A stretch of 64,000 nt of DNA, taken from the NCBI RefSeq assembly GCF_041530365.1, contig NZ_CP168034.1, forward strand, positions 1,860,001-1,924,000. Reading direction: 5' to 3'. A program made the translations under genes and the position numbers. The DNA is from Capnocytophaga sp. ARDL2 (GTDB taxonomy: Bacteria; Bacteroidota; Bacteroidia; Flavobacteriales; Flavobacteriaceae). Of this stretch, positions 9,140 to 19,100 are shown in pieces. Below the pieces are notes generated by a model. The model saw only the letters and a list, made by a program, of their open reading frames with translations, did no database searches and was not told the DNA's origin. Positions within the stretch are counted from its first letter, which is position 1, and each line of letters starts with the position of its first letter.

Positions 9140-10789
9140 ATGTCGTTGTTTAATCAATTGGATTGGAGTGCTTTTTGGCAACAGTTTCTTTACGATAGCA
9201 AAAATCCGTTATTGTTCAATAATGGATTTTTCGTGTATTTCTTTTTCTTTTTCATCTTACTTTTCTTTTTGTTGAGAAATCATCATCAGATGAGAAGGTA
9301 TTTGTTTTGTGCTTTTTCACTGTATTTCTTTTACAAAGCAAGTGGTTGGTTTGTAGGATTGGTCATTGTTTCGGCGATTGTCGATTTTATTTTATCAAAC
9401 GCTATTTATAACTCTATCAATAAATTAAGAAAGAAATTACTGCTCATTGTGAGTATTATTTTCAATTTGGGAATGTTGTTTTATTTCAAATACACCGATT
9501 TTTTTATTGAAATTTCCAACAATATTTTCGAGACTAATTTTAATCCGTTAAATCTTATTTTACCTATTGGAATTTCATTCTATACCTTTGAAAATTTGAG
9601 TTATACGATTGATGTTTATCGAGGTGAATTTCGTCCTGCAAAGAAATTTTCGGATTATTTGTTGTTTTTGGCATTTTTCCCAAAATTGATGATGGGACCT
9701 ATTGTAAGAGCCCACGATTTTGTTCCGCAAATCAATCAACCTTACTCAATTACCGAAAAAGATTTTAACAAAGGTTTTTATTTAATCCTTTCTGGGTTGA
9801 TAAAAAAACTGATAATTTCCGATTATATTACCCTTAATTTTGTTGATAATATTTTCGACACTCCGTCTTTATATACTGGTATTGAAAACCTTATGGCAGT
9901 GTATGGCTATGCAATGGTGATTTATTGTGATTTTAGCGGTTATAGCGAAATAGCGATAGGAATTGCCTTGTGGTTGGGGTTCAAAATTCCCCCAAATTTT
10001 CTATCGCCTTATCAAAGTAAAAACATCACCGAATTTTGGAGAAGATGGCACATTTCGCTTTCTACCTGGTTGAAAGACTACCTATATATTCCATTGGGAG
10101 GAAATCGAAAATTTTCCATTGCCTCATTTATTTTTGTAGGAAGTTTTCTGTTGGGGGCGTTTATGATGTGTACGCATCTTTTTGGACTAAACCTTATTTG
10201 GGCTTCGGTGATTACTGTTATATTACTGATAATCTTTTTAATACCAGCTCTAATTACAAAAAATTCTATGGGAATTGCGGCTAATTTCAACTTATTGACA
10301 ACGATGCTTTTAGGAGGATTTTGGCACGGTGCCAGTTGGAATTTTATCATTTGGGGAGCCATTCACGGTGTAGGATTGGGCATTCATAAAATTTGGATGC
10401 TACTCACAGGAAAAAGATTAACCTCTATAAATCAGAAATTAGGATATAGAATTTTGATGGGAATACTCACTTTCCATTTCGTATGTTTTGGTTGGATATT
10501 CTTCAAAGCCGAAAATTTTGACACTGCAATGACGATGCTCAATCAAATTGCATTCAACTTTGATATATCGTTGTTTGTGCCGTTTTACGAAAATTATTAT
10601 TCTGTAATTTGGATGATTGCACTCGCAGGAGCATTACACTTAATTCCTGATAATCTATCAGATAAAGTCATTGACAAAATAGGAAAAGTGCCAATGGCGG
10701 TTTATGTCATTGCCTTTTTTACCTTTTTGTTGATTTACGGATTTTTTAAATCATCGGAACAAGTGATGCCGATTTATTTACAATTTTAA
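9140..10789 (+). CDS. MBOAT-family membrane O-acyltransferase (AlgI/PatA-like)
   Basis: A 549-residue polytopic inner-membrane protein with ten or more helices. It moves an acyl, normally acetyl, group from the cytoplasm to an extracytoplasmic acceptor. The family core is clear: LPIGISFYTFENLSYTIDVY, FFPKLMMGPIVRA, CDFSGYSEIAIG and NITEFWRRWHISLSTWLKDY. The invariant catalytic histidine lies in GGFWHGASWNFI near residue 396. Length and pattern match AlgI (alginate) and PatA (peptidoglycan) proteins. It is sandwiched between two SGNH proteins with 3-base gaps, the usual transferase/relay arrangement. The first ATG at 9140 follows the preceding stop directly. Confidence 0.92.
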   Translation: MSLFNQLDWSAFWQQFLYDSKNPLLFNNGFFVYFFFFFILLFFLLRNHHQMRRYLFCAFSLYFFYKASGWFVGLVIVSAIVDFILSNAIYNSINKLRKKLLLIVSIIFNLGMLFYFKYTDFFIEISNNIFETNFNPLNLILPIGISFYTFENLSYTIDVYRGEFRPAKKFSDYLLFLAFFPKLMMGPIVRAHDFVPQINQPYSITEKDFNKGFYLILSGLIKKLIISDYITLNFVDNIFDTPSLYTGIENLMAVYGYAMVIYCDFSGYSEIAIGIALWLGFKIPPNFLSPYQSKNITEFWRRWHISLSTWLKDYLYIPLGGNRKFSIASFIFVGSFLLGAFMMCTHLFGLNLIWASVITVILLIIFLIPALITKNSMGIAANFNLLTTMLLGGFWHGASWNFIIWGAIHGVGLGIHKIWMLLTGKRLTSINQKLGYRILMGILTFHFVCFGWIFFKAENFDTAMTMLNQIAFNFDISLFVPFYENYYSVIWMIALAGALHLIPDNLSDKVIDKIGKVPMAVYVIAFFTFLLIYGFFKSSEQVMPIYLQF

Positions 10790-10792
10790 GCT

Positions 10793-12094
10793 ATGAAAAA
10801 GATATTTTTAAGTTGCTTTTTTTGGGTTGGAATGACAGGTTTTTCTCAAAAAATTGAAAATTCAGAAACATTACAACCTTTTTGGAATTCATTAAAAGAT
10901 AAAAATAACGTTACACAAATATTATTTTTGGGAGATTCTCATACCCAAGCAGGATTTATCACCGATTATTTAAGGGAAAAATTTCAGTCGGAATACGGCA
11001 ATGCAGGTCGTGGTTTGGTGTTTCCTTATCCATTGGCAAATACCAACGGAGCAAATGATTTTTCGGCAAGTTCCAACAGCGTTTGGGAAGCGTTTCGTTT
11101 GACTCACGAGCAGGAAATTTACCTTCAAATTGGAGCTGGTGGTTTTATCATTGGTAACAAATCTCAGGCGTTGATAGAAATTGAATTAAAAAATGATGAT
11201 TTCAACCAAGTTACCATTTTCAACGATCCAAAAATGCAGGGTAAAGAGGTGGAACTGTTGCTTTCTGACGATTCTTCTTTAAAACATTTTGTTGAAAAAC
11301 AGACAGAAAGAGTTTCGTATCAAATACAAGAAGGCGATACTTTTCCGAGTTTGGCATCAATGTTTAATACCACGACTACCAAATTGAAAAAACTCAACGG
11401 AACTGCCGTTACACAACCACAAGTAGGCACTTGGATAAAAGCCGATAAAGTCACTGTGGATTATGATTCTTCTTTTGAAAATTTGTTACAATCTATTGAC
11501 AAACAGGTTTTTGGTGAAATTTACACTTATTTTCAATTACCAATTTCCACTCGAAAATTATTGTTAAAAACATACTCAGACGACAATAATTTTTATGGTT
11601 TTCACTTTGCCAATGGAAAAAATGGAGTAATTTTCAACAGCGTAGGCGTAAACGGAGCTACTTACGCTGATTTTACCAAATTTCCTTTGCAATTTCAACA
11701 GTTAAAAACCCTCAATCCGCAGTTGCTCATTGTGGCATTGGGAACCAATGAAGGTGTAAGTAAAATTACCGAAGAGGAATTTAAAGAAAGTGTTGAAAAT
11801 TTTATAACTAATTGGAAATTAGAAAACAAATACTCACCCATTCTACTCATTACTCCAACCGACAACACAATTAACGCTCAAAAAACGAAAAAAATTGCCG
11901 ACTGGATTATAGAGATTTCCCAAAAACATCAAATCGCCTACCTTGATCTCTATCAAGCAATGGGCGGAGCGGGATATTTTCGAAAAGCCTTGGCAAAAAA
12001 AGTAGCCAACAAAGACGGCGTTCACCTATTCAAAGCGGGTTATGAAGAACAAGCAAAAGTTATTTGGGAAGCGGTGGAGAAGAGTAAGAAATAG
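10793..12094 (+). CDS. Secreted SGNH/GDSL hydrolase with an inserted LysM domain
   Basis: A 433-residue exported protein (signal peptide about 1-19, MKKIFLSCFF...GFSQ). SGNH block I is LFLGDSHTQAG with Ser at about 49. Block III is VALGTNEGVSK, and KDGVHLFKAGYEEQA carries the Asp/His pair near the C terminus. Between blocks I and III, at about residues 180-224, sits a LysM-like module (YQIQEGDTFPSLASMFNTTT, LKKLNG, VGTWIK), a fold that binds N-acetylglucosamine in peptidoglycan or chitin. A carbohydrate-binding module inside the SGNH body is the best hint that this operon modifies peptidoglycan. It is the last gene of the operon; the next gene faces it. Confidence 0.85.
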   Translation: MKKIFLSCFFWVGMTGFSQKIENSETLQPFWNSLKDKNNVTQILFLGDSHTQAGFITDYLREKFQSEYGNAGRGLVFPYPLANTNGANDFSASSNSVWEAFRLTHEQEIYLQIGAGGFIIGNKSQALIEIELKNDDFNQVTIFNDPKMQGKEVELLLSDDSSLKHFVEKQTERVSYQIQEGDTFPSLASMFNTTTTKLKKLNGTAVTQPQVGTWIKADKVTVDYDSSFENLLQSIDKQVFGEIYTYFQLPISTRKLLLKTYSDDNNFYGFHFANGKNGVIFNSVGVNGATYADFTKFPLQFQQLKTLNPQLLIVALGTNEGVSKITEEEFKESVENFITNWKLENKYSPILLITPTDNTINAQKTKKIADWIIEISQKHQIAYLDLYQAMGGAGYFRKALAKKVANKDGVHLFKAGYEEQAKVIWEAVEKSKK

Positions 12095-12125
12095 TGCAAA
12101 TGATAAACAGACTAACCGATTATAA

Positions 12126-12905
12126 TTAATCTTTTTTTTTATTCCCCTCCAAAAAACTCACAATCTTTTCAAAAACCAAAGATTTGTTTTCTTTGTGGGC
12201 GGTGTGTTTTACTCCTTTTACGATGAGTTTTTCAACTGGAACATTGGCTTGGTCAAAAGCATCTACTTGTGCTAATGAACCAAATTCGTCATATTCGCCT
12301 TGGATAACCAAAATGGGTACTTCTATTTTGGGAATGAAATGCTCGATATTCCACGAACTATGAGCCTCGGACAGCCAAGTTTGCGTCCAAGCTAAATACA
12401 AATCCATTACTTTATCTCCGTGGTATTTTTCCAATACTTGAGCTATTTTGGTCGTTTCCAATGTTTTTTGTGCTTCTTTTACTCCATTGAGTGTAACTTC
12501 TTCCAACAAAACATGTACGCCCTCTATAACCAATGATTGTATTTTTTTGGGAAACATACCTGCATAAATCGTTGCTACTGAAGCTCCATCGCTAAAACCA
12601 AAAACAATCGGCTGGTCTAATTGCCAATAATCAATCAATTCGTGCAATATCTCTGCCTCTTTTTCGAGATAATCTATTGCTCGTGGCACGGTATAATTAT
12701 CAGATTTTCCATAGCCACGACGGTCGTAACTTATTACATTACAATTCAATGCAAGAGCCAATTCCTCTGGCCATTCTTTCCACAAAACGGTACAGCCCAA
12801 CGAATCGTGTAATAATACGATGGTATTTTTAGCATCACTTACTTCCCATTTTTTGTAGTAAAGTTTAGTATTTTGATGGTTGTAAAATCCTTCTATTGTG
12901 GTCAT
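12126..12905 (-). CDS. Alpha/beta-fold hydrolase
   Basis: A 259-residue cytoplasmic hydrolase. The oxyanion-hole strand is IVLLHDSLGCTVLW. The nucleophile elbow GFSDGAS carries the catalytic Ser near residue 105, YDRRGYGKSD is the family loop, and VKHTAHKENK near 240 supplies the catalytic His. The acid is probably in VIQGEYDEFGS. The substrate cannot be predicted; such genes are often annotated as esterases or lactonases. It converges on the SGNH operon with 31 bases between stops. Upstream it is separated from the E1 gene by a terminator hairpin. Confidence 0.88.
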   Translation of the reverse strand: MTTIEGFYNHQNTKLYYKKWEVSDAKNTIVLLHDSLGCTVLWKEWPEELALALNCNVISYDRRGYGKSDNYTVPRAIDYLEKEAEILHELIDYWQLDQPIVFGFSDGASVATIYAGMFPKKIQSLVIEGVHVLLEEVTLNGVKEAQKTLETTKIAQVLEKYHGDKVMDLYLAWTQTWLSEAHSSWNIEHFIPKIEVPILVIQGEYDEFGSLAQVDAFDQANVPVEKLIVKGVKHTAHKENKSLVFEKIVSFLEGNKKKD

Positions 12906-12926
12906 TTTTTTGTTTTTATCATTAAA

Positions 12927-12957
12927 AAAGGCTGACTGAAATTCTCAGACAGCCTTT
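12927..12957 (-). terminator. Intrinsic terminator of the E1 dehydrogenase gene
   Basis: Stem AAAGGCTG/CAGCCTTT extended inward by CTGA/TCAG across a one-base mismatch, followed on the minus strand by a T run (12926-12922). It lies between the E1 stop (12980) and the hydrolase start (12905). Confidence 0.8.
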
Positions 12958-12979
12958 GGTATCTATTTTCCTCTTTTGA

Positions 12980-15370
12980 TTAGTACAAATTTGGGTATTT
13001 AGCTGGATTGGTTTCGTTCATGATAGCATATACTTTCTCTACCACATCTTCTACCGATGGTTTTGAGAAATAATCTCCATCTGTTCCGTAAGCAGGACGA
13101 TGTTCTTTGGCAGTCAATGTTTCAGGTTTGCTATCTAAATGTACATATCCATTTTGATTTTCAACCACTTGTTGTAACAAATATGCCGATGCTCCTCCTG
13201 GTACATCTTCATCTACTACCAACAAACGATTGGTTTTTGCCAACGATTTTACCGTATCGTGTTGAATATCAAACGGTACTAACGACTGAGCATCGATGAT
13301 TTCTACCGAAATATTCAATTCTTCCAATTCTTTTGCGGCTTGTTCTACAATTCTCAATGTTGAACCATAAGACAAAATGGTAATGTCGTTTCCTTTTTTC
13401 AAAGTTTCTACTTTACCGATTGGCGTAGTAAATTCACCAACATTTGCTGGCATTTTTTCTTTCAAACGGTATCCGTTCAAGCACTCCACCACCAATGCTG
13501 GTTCGTCTGTTTGTAACAATGTATTGTAGAAACCTGCTGCTTTGGTCATATTTCTCGGAACCAACACATACATCCCACGAATTGCGTTGATAATCATACC
13601 CATAGGAGACCCCGAATGCCAAATTCCTTCCAAACGGTGTCCACGCGTACGCACAATCAACGGAGCTTTTTGTCTTCCGCTACTTCTGTATTGTAAAGTA
13701 GCCAAATCATCACTCATAATTTGAATTGCATACAACAAATAATCCAAATATTGAATCTCTGCAATCGGACGCAATCCTCTCATTGCCATACCAATACCTT
13801 GTCCTAAAATTGTAGCTTCACGAATACCTGCATCCGAAACTCTCAATTCTCCATATTTTTCTTGCAAACCTTCCAATCCTTGGTTTACATCTCCAATATG
13901 TCCTGAATCTTCTCCAAAAATCAAAGTTTCTGGATATTTTGCAAAAATAGCATCAAAATTATTTCTGATAATCAAACGAGCATCTACCGTTTCACTATTT
14001 TCATTGTAAACAGGTGCTACTTCTCTTACATTTCTATAAGTTTGATTGCTTTCTGAATAAGTATATTTTGAATATTTTGGTTGAACCGTTTCAAAATATT
14101 TCTCAATAAATGCTACCAATTGAGTTTTTCCTACTTCATCGTTTACTTTTCTCAATATTTTTCTTGCAGTAGCAATAATATCTTTACGAATTGGTTCTTT
14201 AATAGATTGTAATTCATTGATTTGTTGAGTAATAAAATCAGCAGAAGCACTTGTACTTGCTACCGATTGCAAAACTGAAATCAATTCGGCTCTTTCCTCT
14301 TTGATTGGATTCAAATACGCATTCCAAGCGGCTTTTTTTGCTTCCAATACTTCTTTTTTCAACTCTTCGTCGATTTTGTCCAATTCTTCAGCAACAGCAT
14401 ATTCGTTTTCAATCATCCACTGACGCATTTGAGTCAAGCAATCGTATTCAGCCTCCCATTGCAAGCGCTCTGGAGATTTATAACGCTCATGCGAACCCGA
14501 AGTTGAGTGTCCTTGTGGTTGTGTCAATTCTTGCACATGTACCAACACTGGCACATGCTCTTCTCTCGCTACTTTCGACGCTTCCATATAAGTACTCACC
14601 AACGCTGGATAATCCCAACCTTTTACAGTAAAAATTTCGTATCCGTTGGTTCCTTCTTCTCTTTGGAAACCTTTCAAAATTTCAGATATACTCTCTTTTG
14701 TGGTTTGATGACGAGCGTGAACTGAAATTCCGTACATATCGTCCCAAACACTCATTACCATTGGCACTTGCAACACTCCAGCTGCATTGATTGTTTCAAA
14801 AAACAAACCTTCAGAAGTCGAAGCGTTTCCGATAGTACCCCATGCTACTTCATTTCCTTTAACAGAAAAATTATGTTGTGGGTCTATATTATCAAAATTT
14901 CTATAAATTTTTGATGCTTGAGCCAAACCTAACAAACGAGGCATTTGACCTGCTGTTGGAGAAATATCCGAACTCGAATTTTTCTGTGCAGTTAATTTTT
15001 TCCAATTTCCATTTTCGTCAATTGAGTGTGTAGCAAAGTGTCCGCCCATTTGTCTTCCTGCCGACATTGGGTCGTGGTTGATGTCTGAATGTCCGTACAA
15101 TCCTGCAAAAAATTGCTGAGGAGTCAAGGCTCCAATAGCCATCATAAAAGTTTGGTCGCGGTAGTATCCCGAACGAAAATCTCCGTCTTCAAATGCCTTT
15201 GCCATTGCCAATTGAGGCACTTCTTTTCCATCGCCAAAAATACCGAATTTAGCTTTGCCTGTCAGTACTTCTCTCCTACCTAACAAACTACATTCTCTAG
15301 AAATTCTTGCAATTTTATAATCTTCTAAAACGCTTTGTTTAAAATCTTCAAAAGTCAATTCTTTTTTCAT
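12980..15370 (-). CDS. Fused alpha/beta 2-oxoacid dehydrogenase E1 component
   Basis: A 796-residue thiamine-diphosphate enzyme joining E1-alpha (about 1-330) and E1-beta (about 455-796) in one chain, separated by a helical linker. The decarboxylated 2-oxoacid is passed to a lipoyl E2. E1-alpha shows AGRQMGGHFATHS and the ThDP/Mg motif as IGNASTSEG...ETINAAG, with Asn replacing the usual Asp of GDG. E1-beta shows FGEDSGHIGDVNQGLEG, QGIGMAMRGLRPIAEIQYLDY and VVDEDVPGGASAYL. This two-in-one form is common in Bacteroidetes and is usually assigned to branched-chain 2-oxoacid or pyruvate substrates; the sequence does not decide. No E2 gene is adjacent; lpdA (E3) is about 8 kb away. Confidence 0.92.
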   Translation of the reverse strand: MKKELTFEDFKQSVLEDYKIARISRECSLLGRREVLTGKAKFGIFGDGKEVPQLAMAKAFEDGDFRSGYYRDQTFMMAIGALTPQQFFAGLYGHSDINHDPMSAGRQMGGHFATHSIDENGNWKKLTAQKNSSSDISPTAGQMPRLLGLAQASKIYRNFDNIDPQHNFSVKGNEVAWGTIGNASTSEGLFFETINAAGVLQVPMVMSVWDDMYGISVHARHQTTKESISEILKGFQREEGTNGYEIFTVKGWDYPALVSTYMEASKVAREEHVPVLVHVQELTQPQGHSTSGSHERYKSPERLQWEAEYDCLTQMRQWMIENEYAVAEELDKIDEELKKEVLEAKKAAWNAYLNPIKEERAELISVLQSVASTSASADFITQQINELQSIKEPIRKDIIATARKILRKVNDEVGKTQLVAFIEKYFETVQPKYSKYTYSESNQTYRNVREVAPVYNENSETVDARLIIRNNFDAIFAKYPETLIFGEDSGHIGDVNQGLEGLQEKYGELRVSDAGIREATILGQGIGMAMRGLRPIAEIQYLDYLLYAIQIMSDDLATLQYRSSGRQKAPLIVRTRGHRLEGIWHSGSPMGMIINAIRGMYVLVPRNMTKAAGFYNTLLQTDEPALVVECLNGYRLKEKMPANVGEFTTPIGKVETLKKGNDITILSYGSTLRIVEQAAKELEELNISVEIIDAQSLVPFDIQHDTVKSLAKTNRLLVVDEDVPGGASAYLLQQVVENQNGYVHLDSKPETLTAKEHRPAYGTDGDYFSKPSVEDVVEKVYAIMNETNPAKYPNLY

Positions 15371-15412
15371 ACTATATTGCTTAAATGTATGTATCTATTT
15401 TTTTAAATCGCA

Positions 15413-15444
15413 CGAAAGTACGGAATTTTATTTTAATTACCAAA
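15413..15444 (-). promoter_or_regulatory. Probable promoter of the E1 gene
   Basis: Minus-strand TACTTTCG (15420-15413) is one base off the TAnnTTTG -7 consensus, with TTTG (15444-15441) 20 bases upstream. The ATG at 15370 follows about 40 bases later. Confidence 0.5.
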
Positions 15445-15549
15445 TAATACTTTTAATTATTTATTTTTCAACAACTTAAAAAAAAAAATAACACGATACT
15501 CTTTACACTTAAAAACAATCTAATGTATAACCTAAAAACCGCTTAACAT

Positions 15550-16005
15550 ATGAAAGAGTTAATCAAAATAACAGAGCAAAACGGCATTCAAGCCGTGTCA
15601 GCAAAAGAGTTATACGAAGTTTTGGAGTATAATAAAGCGGTTTGGTCTCGTTGGTATCAGAAAAACATAGAAAATAATGAGTTTTATTTTGAAAACATTG
15701 ATTATCAAACTCTCACCTTAATGGTGAACGGTAACGAAACCAAAGATTTTGACCTAACTATTGACTTTTCCAAGAAGTTAGGAATGAAAGCCAATTCAGC
15801 AAAGGGCGAAGAAGTGAGAGAGTACTTTTTAGAGTGTGAACGCATCGCCAAAAACCCAGTCGCCCACCTCTCAAAAATAGACCTTGCTCAAATGGTTATC
15901 GAAAGAGAAAAAGAGCGTTTGCAAATTCAGAACCAATTACAACAGCAAAAACTCCAAAAACAAGCCCCCAAAGGTAGCCTATTTTTCGTGGTCGTATTTC
16001 TTTAA
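15550..16005 (+). CDS. Phage AntA/AntB-type antirepressor, C-terminally truncated
   Basis: A 151-residue protein whose first about 100 residues are an AntA/AntB antirepressor domain: NGIQAVSAKELYEVLEYNKA, FSRWYQKNI-like WSRWYQKNIENNEFYFENID, and KKLGMKANSAKGEEVREYFLECE. In temperate phages these proteins counteract the repressor. The usual C-terminal domain is missing; the chain runs through a Gln/Lys coil (ERLQIQNQLQQQKLQKQ) and ends in an unrelated hydrophobic tail GSLFFVVVFL. The tail arises where the frame crosses into the fragment at about 15960-16168, so a deletion joined two genes. It is the only phage-regulatory gene in the remnant. Confidence 0.8.
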   Translation: MKELIKITEQNGIQAVSAKELYEVLEYNKAVWSRWYQKNIENNEFYFENIDYQTLTLMVNGNETKDFDLTIDFSKKLGMKANSAKGEEVREYFLECERIAKNPVAHLSKIDLAQMVIEREKERLQIQNQLQQQKLQKQAPKGSLFFVVVFL

Positions 16006-16168
16006 CCTATCCGATATTTATCACGATTTAAATACTAACCAACCCAAATACTCCATCATAGAATGGCACGATGAAAGCACAGAGCAAAGTATAAAAGACG
16101 AAGACTCTAAATGGATTAATTACAAATCGTGGACTATGGGAAAGAGATATGAAAAGAAAAAGCCCTAA
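15960..16168 (+). pseudogene. 3' fragment of an unidentified gene fused behind the antirepressor
   Basis: In the frame one base ahead of the antirepressor, a coding-like stretch reads PKVAYFSWSYFFNLSDIYHD and continues to KWINYKSWTMGKRYEKKKP, ending at 16168 inside the terminator stem. It has no start of its own and shares no recognisable domain. It is best read as the surviving end of another mobile-element gene after a deletion. Function unknown. Confidence 0.45.
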
Positions 16169-16180
16169 AATTTTAGGGCT
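16161..16180. terminator. Bidirectional intrinsic terminator
   Basis: Perfect palindrome (10-bp arms, AGCCCTAAAA) flanked by A run on the left and T run on the right. It lies between the convergent antirepressor fragment (stop 16168) and the polyvalent gene (stop 16195). Confidence 0.85.
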
Positions 16181-16194
16181 TTTTTTAATACCTC

Positions 16195-19100
16195 TTACGG
16201 ACATCTCGCTTCCATAACCAAATCATTCGCAAAAAGTACCGTACGCAATTGCACAGAATTCAGCCCACGCAACACATTAGCATTTTGGACAATTTCAGCC
16301 TTAGACAATCGCACCATCGGAACTTTCTTACCTTGTAACAAATTATCCGAAATATTATTCGCCACATCAAGCAACGATGCAGACTGCCATTTCGCATCAG
16401 ACCACCTTTCCAATTTCGTCCCCTTACTCAAAGTATTGCGTACCCATTGCCAAATATGTTTCGCCAATCGGTGCAAAACAGACTTAGACTGCTCCGCCTG
16501 ATATTTACGCTCCCCAAGATTACCAATCTCTGTCGCCAAAATCTCCTCTGCAATAGCTTCATCAGATTTCAAATGAATATAATTAGGATTATTACGCATA
16601 AGCTCCATAGCTTTTTTATCACGCAGTACCGTAGCAATAGCTTTGTTATATAGAGCCTTATTACCATTTCGCAACGAATGTACCCACAAATGCCCAAACT
16701 CATGTATCGCAGTATTCGCATTTAGTCCAGCATCCGCATTCAAATAAATATTGTTACCACGAGCCATACCATACACAGTACCATTGTTGGTACGCAACTC
16801 TTGTAAATTGTTATTCTGTTTTGGATTTTCGAAATTATTAATTATATTTGCAGAGCGATTGGCAAGTTGGGTAGCGTCAGCGGAATTGAACTGCTGTCTG
16901 CCTAACCAGTCAGTCGCTTTTTCTTTATTGATATATACCGCTTCATTATTCGTAATGGCTCTAACTATCTGTGTGTTATTTCTTGGATAAACACTTCTAA
17001 TACTATTAACTTGAATACCTGTCCTCCTTGAGTTAAGTTCTAAAGCAACAACAAAGTTTTTACCCTCGTGGACAAGTTCCGTAAAAATCACTTTTCTACC
17101 TACCATTGTACTACTATCAAAAACCGCAATAGGATTTTGAATAGCTTGTGGTAAACTTTCCATTTCGGATAAATCAAAAGGATGATTTTCTTGCTCTGAT
17201 TTTTCTTTCAGTTTATTTGCTTTTAATTCAATAGGCAAATTCGGAATACCAGCACTTTGCAACAAAGTATTTGGGCGTCCTAATTGGAAGATATGACCAC
17301 TCGGCAAACTACCCTCTCGCATCTGTGCCAATTCCTCATTAAATGTAGCATTTACTCTTTTCTGCTCCGATAGTTCGCTATCTGTATGATACCTAATATC
17401 ATCGCTATCCTCAGAAAATGTACCTACATTTGCAGTGGCAGATTTTATTTGATTGGGGTGAAGAGCGACAATTGTAGAAAAATCTATTGCTTTTTCTTGT
17501 TCCATAGAAATTTTATCTACATCTTTTTCTTCTAAAAAAACACCATCATAACCTCTTTTTTTAAGGAATTCTACAAAAAAAACACCTATTTCATCGTCTA
17601 AATATCCCCAAGCACTTTCACTTGGAACTAACAAACTAAAATCATTATTGAAAACTTGTATTCCGTTGGTTTCGGCTTCTTCTAGAAACTTCTCAAATAA
17701 TTGACTTATATTTTCATTAATCCCTTTTAAATGTAAATTTTGACTAAAATTAAAAGGGTTCTTTATGTTAAGAAATGTACGCATTATCCTTTCCTTACTA
17801 CCATAAGGTCTTAATTCGTATTTCTTACTAAACTCAAAATCAGGAGAAAAGAAAAAACCATTTCTTTTTACTTTTTTATTCCCATAAAGAAATGAGCTTA
17901 CATATGCTTCTCTTTGTTCAAATTCATAAAAATCTTCACTTCTATAACCATGATACACCACCATAGGTTCTCCGTTCTCATCAACTACTTTTGAGGAATT
18001 TTCCTTAGCAGATTTTATTTGTTCAATTTCTTTTTGTACCTTTGTGAGGTCAGAGTCGTTTCGGACGTTGAGCCTCGGGGTTTCTTTTGAAGCATCTAAG
18101 GCATCTGACTTTTTCTTTTGCCAACTGGTAACTACAAAGTTTTTATCCTTTCCCTTTTCAATAGTAGCAACTACATAAGTACCATTTACTCGTTTAGTTA
18201 TCTTTATCGCTTTATTACCTTGTTTGTCGTCAAAGTCTTCACTTAACTCCATTGTATCAAAGTTATTGATAACATAAGGTAGAACCACTATATCTTCAGC
18301 AGTCATATCTATTTGACCTCGCATCGCTTCATTCTGTCCGTGTTTTTTATTGATATGCCTAATGCTGTCATCAGTAATTACAACAGAGTTTATCTCGTGT
18401 TCCAATAACTCACTAAATCTTTTTGCAGTCTTTTCAGACGGCGAAAAAATATATTTACTTTTAGAGTTTTTATCCCTAAGAGCATTTTCCGCCATTGCTA
18501 TCAAACTCGCACTCTCCCAATCCCCAAACCAATCTTTAAAGGCTTCGGTACGCACCGTTACCCATTGCTCCTCGTTTAGATTGGTAGGTTTGCCATTAGG
18601 TGCTTTCATATACGTACCATTGGCTTTCGCTTGGGCTACAATCCGCTCTTTCTCCAAACGCAAACTATCAGCAATCATACGTTCCACCTGTTGTTGATTT
18701 ACAATATGCACATTCGCATTCGGAACAGATTTTAACAATCGTTTTACAATCTTATCCAAAGACTTGCGTGTAATTTCTTGCATCTTTCCCTGCACAGAGT
18801 GAAAATCAAACAAACTCGTTTGATTCATACCAGCTCGTATTACATCTCGTTTCTTTTGTCTATGCTCTACAATCTTCTGTTCCAAACTACGAACCTGATT
18901 TTGCAACAACCCTATCTTCTCATCAGACCTCCTTTTCAATTCTGTATATGACGCACTATTCGGGTCTATAAATCCCTCCATAGCAGGATTGGTAAAACGC
19001 TCTCGCAAAGTATCAATCTCCTTTTCAACCTTCTTTTTATCTTGGGTCAATTCGTTCAAAGTGTTGTCCCACTCACGCTCCAAATTCGTCTTGTCTTTTA

